Assembly: GCA_013399305.1 (NCBI GenBank)
Contig: VXAI01000137.1
Coordinates: 1-64,000, forward strand
DNA from: Rostratula benghalensis
Taxonomy: Eukaryota > Chordata > Aves > Charadriiformes > Rostratulidae
Direction of reading: 5' to 3'
DNA: 64,000 nucleotides
Below are positions 1 through 9,756 of this stretch, piece after piece. The position numbers and the translations under genes were made by a program. The notes under the pieces were generated by a model that was not told the origin of the DNA, ran no database searches, and saw only the letters and a program-made list of their open reading frames with translations. Positions within the stretch are counted from its first letter, which is position 1. Each line of letters opens with the position of its first letter.

Positions 1-151
1 GGGGGGGGCGAAGAGGAGGGGGAAGCACGGTTGCCCCGCCGCCTCCCAGCCGCCCCGGGCTCCACTAATGCTTCCCTCCCCACAATGTTGTTTCATTATA
101 TCATGTCCATCATGTGACACCCGCAGGCCTCTCTCTCTATGGAAACTTAAA

Positions 152-166
152 GGGGACTTTCACGTG
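152..166. promoter_or_regulatory. NF-kB-like site overlapping an E-box
   Basis: GGGGACTTTC (152-161) is followed directly by CACGTG (161-166), the two sharing one base. The first resembles the kappa-B consensus and the second is a palindromic E-box of the USF/MYC/TFEB type. Both lie inside the CpG-rich segment, where such sites are more likely to be used. Binding is inferred from the motif only. Confidence 0.3.
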
Positions 167-180
167 ACGACGACACCGCC

Positions 181-230
181 ACCGGACCCGCCGGTACCCC
201 TCGGTACTCCCCGGTACCCCCCGGCACCCC
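181..230. repeat. 10-bp tandem repeat, five copies
   Basis: Five consecutive decamers follow the pattern CCGGTACCCC, with one to a few changes per copy (181-190, 191-200, 201-210, 211-220, 221-230). Several carry the palindrome GGTACC or a near match. The array runs almost into a G19 run at 242-260. Confidence 0.75.
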
Positions 231-241
231 CCAGCTCGACC

Positions 242-260
242 GGGGGGGGGGGGGGGGGGG
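242..260 (+). repeat. G19 homopolymer
   Basis: Nineteen consecutive G residues lie in the CpG-rich segment. The tract could form a G-quadruplex, and its exact length is likely to be unreliable in the assembly. Translated, it gives the meaningless Gly-rich stretch in one of the short frames here. Confidence 0.85.
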
Positions 261-582
261 CTGCCAGCCCGGCTGCCGCCCTCTTCGCACCTCCCACCCT
301 CAGTTTTGCGAGTCAAAGCAAGTTGTGCTGCGCTTGCTTGTGCTATTACCATTATTATTAATTAGGGTTGGTGTTTAGGTTTTTTGTTGGTTTGTAGTTT
401 GGGGGTTTTTTATTTTATTTTTCCCCTCCCCGCCTGTGATCGCTAAGGGAAATAACCGCTCGCCGCTGCTCTCCCGGGCCAGGCACCTTGCAGAGCCGGG
501 GATGGACCCCGCTCTTCGGAAGGTGCGGGATCTGGTGCTCGTCTGCCGCCACGGTGGGTCTCCGGTGCTGGAAGCGGCAGCG

Positions 583-583
583 G

Positions 584-614
<31 letters not shown>

Positions 615-622
615 AAAAAAAA
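583..622 (+). repeat. A-rich low-complexity tract
   Basis: Runs of A broken by single G residues, immediately after GC-rich sequence. It is responsible for the Lys-rich tails of two short overlapping frames, which I take as spurious. No adjacent retroposed body was seen that would make it a poly(A) tail. Confidence 0.8.
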
Positions 623-1260
623 ACTTGTTTGTGCCAGACTGAGGAGGCTGGAGGTGTGAGCGATGCTGCGGTGTGGCTGTGCGGGCTTGATGCGGTGGTC
701 AGGGACGTGGTTTTTTAACTCCGCCGGTTGATAGGGAACCGATTTACCGGTCTAACCTGTGCTACCGTCGGTTTTCCAGAGCAGGTTGTAGAGATGCGGG
801 AAGGAGCCGTTTCGAGGGATGTACACTTGCCACTGCGATAATGCAAACCGCTTATACAGAGACCCCTTAGAGGAGAGGAAAGGAGAGGTGAAGGCGGTTT
901 AGAGAAGATGAGAAGACCCCCGGTCGCCCGGCGGACCCCGCCGCCGGCCTCCCGCCGCCTGCCCGCGGCTGGGGGTGCGGGGAGACCGAGCGGGCAGCGC
1001 GGCGTTCCTCAGGCTGCTGTTCTGCCTGCGGTGCTGAAGTGGGTTGTTTCTGGGTTGTTTTGGTTTTGGTTTTTGGGGTTTTTTTTTGCCTTTCCCAGCT
1101 TTCCTTCTGCCCCCAGGATTTGGGACGGAGGAGCTAAAGCCCACCTGCTCCGCGGTCCCACCGCTAAACTGCTGCCAGGCTGGCGATACACAAGGGGGCT
1201 CTCGGGGTTTTTCTCCGCACACAGTTCTCACGGGAGGTCCCCAAATTCTTCGCTCAGACT

Positions 1261-2050
1261 GGTAGCATCACGTCACTATTGGTGGTCAAGTGCAAGGTTC
1301 AGGGGGCTAACTTGTAGATGGGGATGGATTTGCTGTTAAAAATTGCAGGAGAAAAAGCGTGCAGCATTCATTCCTTATGGCTTCCATGGGAAATCGCTGT
1401 CCCTCGGCGGATTAAAGCGTGACCCACAGACGCAATAAATCTTAAATTTGTAATTTAATTTCTTCAGTGTCCCACCGAGTTTTCTTGAAGAGAGTCTTAT
1501 AAATGACCTTTTTCCCATCTGCAGGGTTGACGCTGATGCCGTCACGCGTACTGTCAGCCACGTGAGGGGACCAGAGCCAATGCAGGCCCAGTCCTGGCAG
1601 ACCATCTCCCTTCGCTCTCCCATTAGTGCTTTGGGGGTCGAAGTACCTGTGCTTTACCCCACTCGTTTCCGAGAGCCTGTGCAATGAGCTGTAGACATAA
1701 CAGATCAGTGTTTTGGAAACCTCTACTATTATTTTTCAAGACTTTTTCAGGAGTTTCGTAGAAATTAATGATTTAATTCAAAAGAATTAAGTGAGTAAGA
1801 GAGGTTCATCCTCCTTTCCTTCCTCCTTCTCAGAGCCTGCCTTCTATCCACCCTACGCTTTGGCATTGTTTGTCTGTCCTCTCCCATCCAATTTTGAGGG
1901 AATTTCTATCTCTGCGTTCCTTTTTGCCATTTTATTCAGGTTGTCCCACTCCCATGGAGTCCAGCTCCAGCGTGCCTCGCTTTCCCCTCTCCCTCAGCCT
2001 TATTTCCCTGCCTCACTAAGCCTCTTTTTATTCCATATTCCCTTCTTCAG
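1261..2050. other. Unique DNA downstream of the CpG-rich segment
   Basis: No repeat or recognised exon. A CTGCAG acceptor-like site near 1523 is followed by about 54 open codons ending at the TGA near 1685 on the plus strand. The peptide is not one I recognise and the frame could be chance. 1803-2050 is pyrimidine-rich. Confidence 0.35.
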
Positions 2051-2267
2051 ATCATCCTTAAAGGAGAAAGAGGCTGGAGCTGGGATATAAATTAGTCTTC
2101 TAGGAGTGCTGCCAGAACTGATCTGTTTTACTCTGCTGCTGCTGCTGTTGCTGTTCTGCTGTGTCATGGGAAGAGAGTTACCTACCCACACCAGCCCTCG
2201 GAAACGGCACCTCAGGCACAGCCGCTTGCTGCCCACCCAAGCTGTGTTGTACAAAGCTGAAGGGTAA
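2051..2267 (+). other. Candidate internal or 5'-UTR exon (weak)
   Basis: A pyrimidine-rich stretch ending in TTCTTCAG (to 2050) looks like a splice acceptor. GG|GTAAGT at 2266-2273 is a good match to a splice donor. All three plus frames have early stops in the first 50 bases, so the whole interval cannot be coding. From about 2091 one frame stays open to the donor: a leucine run (CTG repeats), then VMGRELPTHTSPRKR. The only ATG in that frame is at 2166. I do not recognise the product. It may be a noncoding or 5'-UTR exon, or a chance pairing of splice-like sites around a CTG-rich stretch. Confidence 0.2.
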
Positions 2268-2273
2268 GTTTGT

Positions 2274-5200
2274 CTGGCTCAGGATTTAGGCTGGAAGGAG
2301 AAGGTATTGCTCCCTTACCAGGCTCTGGTCGGGGGAGATCGGTGCACAATGTTTGGGAGATTTGCAGGAGGGAGAGTGGCGACAGCAGCAGTGACAGCGC
2401 ATCATCACACAGCTTTATTTCATTTTGTCAAGCCAAGAAGCTTTAGGTTACAGCTGAGCAGAAAGGCAAAATGATGCATCTCTGTATAAAGGGCGCTTTT
2501 TCCCAAATTTTCTTTAGATTCTTGCAAGGAAGTCTTGCACTAAGAAAGAGCAGGGATTCTTCTTTCTCGTAAACAATGTTTTTAGTTATGAAATCTTTAT
2601 GATCTTGGCGCCTTCCACCTGACCCTGTTTCCTTCAGAAACTTGCTTTCAAAAATGTGAGGTTTAAAGGTGTCTCCTCTCTCTCTCTCCCCTCCCAAGTT
2701 TATGTTCCTTGGAAAGGCCTTGAAGAAGCCTAAGGCTATACCTGCCTGTGAATGAAAAACGTTTGAATAAACACCGGCGTGCACATACACGTGCACATGC
2801 ACAGGATTTAAAGCATCCCATTGAAAGTGCACATATAGGAAAATCCTTCATCATGTGATAGAGTTTAATATCTGCCTTAAAATTAATCCCTAACTGATGG
2901 ACTCTGTGTTGTGGCAGATCACAGGAGGCTCAATAGCTGGGTTTCCTGTGCAGGTTTTTTTAAACTGCCAAATAAAATCCCCTGTTTGCTGTTGGATTAA
3001 TCTGTGTTTTCACAGCAGCTACCTGGGAAATGCTCATCTTGTGAAAGCAAGTAAGAAAACTGTACGGGTCTCCAGTCTTAATTTTCCAAAATAATAATAA
3101 TATGAAAAAAAAAAAAGTTCCTCGTCATGGGGTCAGGAAAAGATCTGATGTTATTCCGCAAGAAAATGGTTAAAGGGTTCATCAGAGTTCTTCAGTTCCC
3201 GTGTTAGAAATAACATTCTTGGGTTTTATTAGAGCTTGAGCTTCGGAGGTGGTCCTACTTACTTATCAGTGTTGTCTTTGCTGCTTTTTTTGTTCATTTT
3301 TTTTCACTGAAACCGAGTCTTCTTGTTTCACTTCTCTTTCTAATTTGTTTTCACTCTTTAGTTCCCATGTGTTAGAAAGTGCAATTTCATTTCAACTCTC
3401 GACAGAAGGGAAGAAAGCCTGATTCCAAAAAGCAATTTTCAGTAATATATTTTCTTTGCCATTCACATGAAAACATTACTACTCAAACAGATCTAGGTAT
3501 AAACAATGCTGACAGGCCCTCAAAACCAAAACCGAATTGTGAAATTGAGGCAAATAGCCCAGAGAACCTGAAATGTTCTGGTTTCTAAAACACTGGCTGC
3601 TGTCAAAAATAGGGTAAAATAAAGCTTTGTTTATGTGTAGAGCAGAGTGTTTGTTGATTGAGTTTCTAAGGTGATGTAGCAGGAAATACTGATCTTAGGA
3701 AAAATGACACGAACAAAGCATGAAACTATAATTCAGCAGCTATTTGTCAACTGATAATAGAGAAAAAGGACATTTGAAAAGCAATGAGAGGTTTTCATTG
3801 AACTTTTTCACTCCCTTGCCTGCAAATAAACAGGGAGCCTCTCACCTGCTCTGCTCCTGCACGTAACTATTTGCAAGAGCAGAGCTGAATCATTTATCAG
3901 AAGGAATGTTTCCGTCAGATGCAAATACCTACATGAGCTGCTGTTTCTACGTCACGTCATGGATGAGATGGGATGGGATGCTCGAGCAAGGTTATAATGT
4001 ACCTGCATTTTCTCCAGATTGGTGCCAAGCTTGCTGAGTCATTTTCCCTGTTCCCATTCTGCAGTTGGCTGCTTGCTCGCTATTCCCTGTTATTTGTGTG
4101 GGTCGTAAGCCCAGCAACAGATGAGAATAAATGCTTGTGTTTCTTTAGGCTGCCTCCCTAAGGAAATAAAGGTTCTGCTGAGCTGCTTTTCTGTTCACGT
4201 CTGTGTCCGTCCCCCTCTCCCAAAAGCTTCTGAACCCATTAATGAATTTCAGATGAACTTGGGAGAAAGCAGATATTTCAAAGACAGTTATATTCCTGCA
4301 AGTTGCATGAAAATTAGGACTCAGACAGGAGGGAGAGACCCAGCTGAAGCAGAATTTAGCTGTAATGCATCAGGGCTGGCAGCCACCTTCCAGCCACCCA
4401 ACCTATAGATACCAGCCAATTAATCTATATGTAACTACGCCGAGACACAGCGCTGCCTTATCTTGCCTGGGTGCATCCCTGGCAGGCAAGGGGCATCATG
4501 GAGAAGCAGAGGAACTGGGATAGTTCAGGGAACCAGTTGTTTTCAAAGCAAAACAGTAGAAGCATTTAAGGAATATCTTTATATGAAAAGGAAAAAAAAA
4601 AAAAAAAACCTGGGAATTCCTCTGTGCAGTTTTGGGGAACGATCCAGTTTTTGTGCCACTCTCAAAGCAAACCAAGGCAGAGGAGCTGGGTTGGGCTGTT
4701 CTTAGGGCTAGCACGGCTTTTCGGTCTCGTGCTCCATTGGCCTTGGCACTAAAGCTGTCAGGAAAGGTCCCCCCTCTGCACCTCTTCCAAACAGGGTCAG
4801 TAGATGCGTTGCCACTTCACATTCCCAAGTGAAGAGCAGTCTCAACCACAGGCTTGAGCCTTCTGAATCCTCCAGCCCCACTCTCCCCTCTGCCATTCTG
4901 GTGTGACCTCGCTGTAGCTGAGGCTCAGAGCTGGTTTATGCTTGAAAAGAGCCAAGCCTGGAGTATCACCTCATGGACACAAATGTGATGAGTTCCTACC
5001 TGGGCTGGAGCCCTCTAGACTGCTTAACTGAGATTATGCCATGGGAGAGCTCTAGCCCTGCATCTCCACCTCAACGTGTGTTGGGAGGCAAGCACAGGGA
5101 CGATGGTCATGTCAAGAGCAGAGCACGGGATCAGAGCCAGTCTCACCTGAGAGCAAAGGCTTAATTTGTGTATCCCTTCCCTACCAGCAGCACCTTGCTT

Positions 5201-5640
5201 GGACCAGCCACTGCAGGACAAATATCCTAAGGCTCCGCATAACAAGCTCCCATCTCAGTTGCAATTAGTTTGATGCAACAACAGTTTTCAGCGTGACGAA
5301 CTGCAAGCTAAAAAAAGCTGTGCCTTCATATGCATAAACTGGATGCACAAAATATGTATTGTGTGTCACCTCCCTTATGTCCCACATTTGTTCCTGCAGC
5401 AGTCACAAATGGCATATGCTCCAGCAGTACCACACGGTCTGGATGGACTTTGGAAATACAGGAGTGATCTGGTACCGCTGCTCTTTGAAACCAAGGCATT
5501 AGTTGTTGTACCGTGAGATGCTGTGTATGGACCTCCTCTGGAAGAAAGACTTCTACACATCAATTAAGATTCATTAACCTCTGATGATGAATCTATAAAA
5601 TTAGAGCCAGCCTTGCCATCAGGGAGCACTTTTTTAATCT
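2274..5640. other. Unique noncoding DNA
   Basis: No gene or identifiable transposon. It holds A-tracts (3105-3116 after ATAATAATAAT; 4590-4607), a short TGGGA repeat at 3969-3980, and tandem CRE-like half sites in TACGTCACGTCA near 3949-3960. ORFs are all under 130 codons, overlap on both strands and show no conserved motif. Confidence 0.4.
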
Positions 5641-5649
5641 CTGTTACAG

Positions 5650-5765
5650 CTGCTAGACCCCAACTGAGATCAGGGGCCTTGTTTTGCTGGACACTCTATA
5701 GTCATACCTTAGGAGATAACCTCTGCCTTGAAGGGCTTACAAAGCAAAAAGACAAAAGAGTGAGC
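5650..5765. repeat. Ancient amniote SINE-like fragment
   Basis: The order of short blocks, ACTGAGATCAGGGGCCTTG, then GCTGGACACTCTATAG, then CTGCCTTGAAGGGCTTACAA, matches what I remember of a widespread old amniote interspersed repeat with phrases like 'caggccccattgtgctaggcactgtaca' and 'ctgccccgaagagcttacaa'. The copy is heavily diverged. The family name is tentative (MIR/CORE-SINE-related) and rests on memory of the consensus. Confidence 0.45.
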
Positions 5766-8270
5766 AATATAAATCTCAGGCAGAGCAAACACAGTGACCT
5801 TTTGCAAATGTCAAGTTAATACCATGATCTGGAAGTGGAAGAGGTTTGTCGGAGGGCAGATGGGTCAACAGGGATGGGAGACACTGGAGGCTGAGGGGGT
5901 GAGATGAAGGAGAAGCCATAGCAGAAGCTGTGTGGTAGGAGATGGAGAGGAAGTGCATGCAAAGCATTATATGGTCAATTTGCACATCCAGGATAAAAAA
6001 ATGAGGGGGGTGGGGGGTGGTGTTTGATGACCATGGCCACAACTCCTAGATCAACCAGCTCCTACCTGTAGCCTCTGTCTGAAAGCCACGCAGCCTGGAG
6101 AGGGGAGATGGAGAAGGCAGAGGGTGGACAGCAGGGTTCCTCCTACATGCTGGTTCCGCACAGACGGCTGGAGGTGTGATAACCGTGTTTTGGGGGTTGT
6201 TTCTCTCTGTGGCTCGGCCTCCTGCAGCTGTGTTTGATGCAGCTGAGCCTCAGGGCTGGAGCAAGACGTAGTTCAGTGCTCTACGTCCAGGGCAGCACAT
6301 AATTGAATATTAACAGGAACAGCTCCAGGAGCTACTGGGACTCAGGAAGTCACAATTCCTTCTCTGCTGCTCCTTCATCTTAGTGGGAGGTGATTGCTGG
6401 AGGCCTTAATGGATGTGAGATGTAATATGCTTCCCTCACATTAGCTCCAGTTTGCAAACTGAGGCTTTAACCACATCCTACCCTCTCTGATCATTTCCTC
6501 AAGCACCTTTTCAGCAACATGTGAAGTGCACTAGCTACAGCCACCCCAGCGTCCCACAGGCAACCAAGCAGAGAGGTGCAGAGACTGTACAAACATTGAT
6601 TTTACACCTCATTTCTCCAGTGAACAAAGAGGGTCTCACCTTTAAAGCTTACCAAAATTTGCCCAATATAATTTATTGAACTCTTTGCCCCTGTTTCATC
6701 CTTTTGAGGGCAGGAGGTATTTCTTTGCTGAATGAGGATGCTATGAACATCATATAAGGTTCATAAAGTGATTTTTAAGTTGAAAGCCTTTGGTGTCATA
6801 CCTTTGGTAGGTATTCATGGTAAAATACAGCAACAAATCTGTTAATACTAGTGAGTCACCACGCTATCAAGACAGTTTAGAGCAGACTAGTGCTCAATGG
6901 TCCCTCTTCAAAAGTAAGGACATCATAAGAGATCATTCTCTCCCCAAAACTGTGCAGATCTACATTTAGAAGTTCAGTCTATGGTCATGTTACTTGTATG
7001 GAATAAATGAAGTGTTTCACAAGAAGAAAGATGCTCACAGAAGCCTCTCCATGCCATCTGATCATTCAGAACTTGGTGCTAGTCTGAGAAAGAATAAGTT
7101 AAGTCCTTCAGAGTACCATGAATATCCCAAAGACCCAACAAGTGAGCAATGACCATATCCTAAGTTCCTCCCTCCTCTCCTTATTTCTGTCTTCCTTCTC
7201 ACTTTAAAATTCACAATATCCTTGACCTTGGTGTACCATTTTCCTCCAGGTCCACCAGCACTTGTTCATTGCATGAGCTCTTTATTTTTTAAAAAAATCC
7301 CCTTCCTCAATCTATTTTTTTTTTTTCATTAGTTGATGTACAATAGACTCTACCATGACACTGCTTCTGGGTTGTGGGTTTTTTTTTTTTATTTCTCTCT
7401 TCCTTTATCTCTATCCAGAGACATACAGCAGATTGTTTCATAATCTTCCTAGAGTTCAGAGAAAGTATCTTCCTTCCAGACAGCCTGTGAACTCCCTCCT
7501 TTTTCCTTATCACCTGCCCTTCTTGAACAACAGTCCTGACAAACTTTATTCATGTATTATTCCTTTATTTGCAAATTAGGAGTTCCTTCTTAGGAAAAAA
7601 ATGAGAAATGCTCCATTTCCTTGTATGTTTTTGCACACGCTGTCCATTGGAGATCTGCAGGAAAGGAGGCTCTTTGTTCTGCTCATCTAGAGCTATGTGG
7701 GTACATCAGAAAATAAAATTGGGGAAACTGAGCAGCACACAGGAGGAAGGATTGATTTTGTTTTTAGTTGGGGAAAGCTCCATGCTTCATTTGGTATCGC
7801 TGCCTTCCTCTCGTTGTTGGATAATTAATTAAAGCCAGCAGTGTGTTTGCAGCTACGCTAAAGCACAAATACAAGATTTGCATCAATATTTTGTATTCTG
7901 GGTGGACATGGGGAAGAAGGAGGCATTGGCACACCTAGAGAAGAGAGTTACAGAAGAGGAGAGCTGGAGAGAAACCATGAATCCCTTTTTGCTGCCCTGA
8001 GCAGAATCCAACCAACCCTGAGAGAGGCTAATTGGCTTCTAGAGAGGAAGATTTAGGAATTAATTTAGAAATTTTAATTTTAATTCAAAGAAATTTGCTT
8101 TGAATTAGAAAGCTTTTAGGTTTGATTTGTGGGTTTTTCTTCTTTCTCAGATATCCAGTAACAACAATCTTAGCAGGAAATCAAGCCAATTTAGTTCTGT
8201 TGTACCCAGAACAATTGTCTAATATTCTTTCCATAAGTCTCCTTTGTCTTAGAAGATAGTTTTCATCTTC
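5766..8270. other. Unique noncoding DNA
   Basis: No supported gene. It includes a G-rich stretch at 6004-6022, T-runs near 7314-7327 and 7379-7390, and a stem-loop-forming inverted repeat at 8081-8107. ORFs are short and unsupported. Confidence 0.4.
8081..8107. repeat. 10-bp perfect inverted repeat
   Basis: TAATTCAAAG (8081-8090) and CTTTGAATTA (8098-8107) are exact reverse complements separated by seven bases, in AT-rich DNA. Confidence 0.7.
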
Positions 8271-8275
8271 TCATG

Positions 8276-8324
8276 CTTTTCTTTTCTTTTTCTTTTTCTT
8301 TTTTTTTTTTTTTTTCCCTTCTGG
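8276..8324 (+). repeat. Polypyrimidine (T/C) tract
   Basis: A CTTTT/CTTTTT-type run merging into a T tract, then CCCTTCTGG. It is a shorter relative of the hexanucleotide array at 9476 and lies just left of the old CR1 fossil. Confidence 0.75.
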
Positions 8325-8419
8325 AATAAGCAAAGAAAAGTTTTTGAACTGTTTATAATCCTTGTAGCTTTCCTCTCGCCCCTCTCCTATTTTTCTATGT
8401 TTTTCTTCTACTTTCTCCT

Positions 8420-9475
8420 AGCACGGCATCCAAACCCACACCTGGTATTCCAACTGAGCCCTCATTAGAGTGGAATAATTGTTTCTGATGTTTCACCTCT
8501 TACATTCTTGTTTATATACCCTAGAATAAGACTTGCTTTTTTCTGCAACAGGCGTGTGCTGTTTGGTATCTCATTCACGGCTCTTTTCCCTTTAAATGGC
8601 TGCTTGACCAGTGATTTGCCACTTTGCATTGACATATTTTGTTGCTTTTCACCATACTGAACCAAATCTGGTTGACTTTATACTATTACTCCCATTTTCC
8701 AACAACATTTTGAAACACATCCTCTGGAGTAATTATATATTCTTTATTTCGTCATCCAAATAACTAATGAAAATATTAGGACTGGGTCCAGAAGCAAACC
8801 CTGCGGGAACCCATCTGGAAAGCCCTCTAAATTCAAAGGCAAGGAATTAATAATTCTTGTGTGAATACATTTTTTTTTTTTTCTGTCAAGTATGTCTTAA
8901 GATGATTTAACAGAGATCACAGTTCTCGGTCAGCTTATGGGAATGTCATGCGAAAGCGTGCTAAAAGCCCTGCTTATTTCAAAATATATGACATATATTC
9001 CCTCTGCCTTATTCTACAGCACAGTTGTTGGGTTCAAAGATGGAAATGACATGGTTTTAACATCACCCATTTATGACAAATCCCGTCTGGTTGATTGTAT
9101 GTTTTTCTATGATCCATCAAGTGCTCAATAACTGATAGTTTAACAGTTTATTGTCTTATTTTTCTGCATTACATGCTAAACTGACTGCTGTGTAATTCTC
9201 TGAGTCGTTCTCCCTCCTCTTTAAAGACAGGCGCTGTGTTTGCCCTTCTCCCCTCCTCTGGGATCTCCCCCGTTCTCCATGAGGTCTCCCGGATAATTAC
9301 TGATGAGTCAGAGATTGCTCTGGCCAGTGCCTGAAGTGCTCTAGGGGGAACTTCATCCAGTCCTGCTGACTTGAATTGGTCTAACTTATTTGAATGATTT
9401 TAACTGTTTCTTTTGCTATTTCGGATTGTCTAACTCCCTTGGTAAAAGTAGTTCAGAATAAATATCAGTTCATTG
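8420..9475 (-). mobile_element. Ancient CR1-type LINE, ORF2 reverse-transcriptase fossil
   Basis: Read on the minus strand from 9475 to 8420, translation gives pieces of a CR1-clade reverse transcriptase in the correct order, with frameshifts. Near 9240-9210 it reads ANTAPVFKEE, like the family's 'ANIVPIFKKG'. Near 9205-9175 it reads ENDSENYTAVSL, like 'EDPGNYRPVSLTS'. Near 8815-8740 it reads VPAGFASGPSPNIFISYLDD, like 'VPQGSVLGPVLFNIFINDLDD'. Near 8560-8480 it reads LILGYINKNVRGE, like 'ILGCINRGV'. The order and strand agree across about 1 kb, so this is one decayed copy with internal deletions. It has many stops and is not functional. Its right end abuts the polypyrimidine array. Confidence 0.75.
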
Positions 9476-9756
9476 TCCTTTTTCTTTTTCTTTTTCTTTT
9501 TCTTTTTCTTTTTCTTTTTCTTTTTCTTTTTCTTTTTCTTTTTCTTTTTCTTTTTCTTTTTCTTTTTCTTTTTCTTTTTCTTTTTCTTTTTCTTTTTCTT
9601 TTTCTTTTTCTTTTTCTTCTTTTTCTACTTCTTCTTTTTCTTCCTTTTCTTTTTCTTCTTTTTCTTCCATTTCTTTTTCTTCTTTTTCTTCCTTTTCTTT
9701 TTCTTCTTTTTCTTTTGCTTTTTCTTCTTTTTCTACTTCTTTTTCTTTTTCTTTTG
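9476..9756 (+). repeat. (TTTTTC)n hexanucleotide array and degenerate extension
   Basis: A near-perfect TTTTTC array covers about 9478-9618 (roughly 23-24 copies), followed by a degenerate CTT/TTC-rich extension to 9756. There is no purine between 9476 and 9626. The array produces long Leu-Phe and poly-Phe plus-strand frames and Lys-Glu minus-strand frames that are artefacts, not genes. Confidence 0.95.

Larger units (their letters stand above)
1..1260. promoter_or_regulatory. CpG-rich, GC-rich segment; candidate CpG-island promoter
   Basis: The first 1.2 kb is far richer in G+C and CpG than the DNA that follows. The densest parts are about 1-260, 430-580 and 900-1040, where CG dinucleotides occur every few bases. 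In birds such islands usually mark a promoter or first exon. I see no convincing start codon with a conserved coding frame, no clear TATA box and no way to fix the direction of transcription. The ORFs here overlap on both strands and contain low-complexity runs, so I do not call them genes. The gene served may lie left of the window or start here and run rightward. Confidence 0.5.

Noticed and set aside
1523..1685. Terminal coding exon starting at an acceptor-like CTGCAG
   Set aside because: The 54-codon frame (VDADAVTRTVSHV...) has no recognisable similarity, minus-strand frames are open over the same DNA, and no partner exon could be found.
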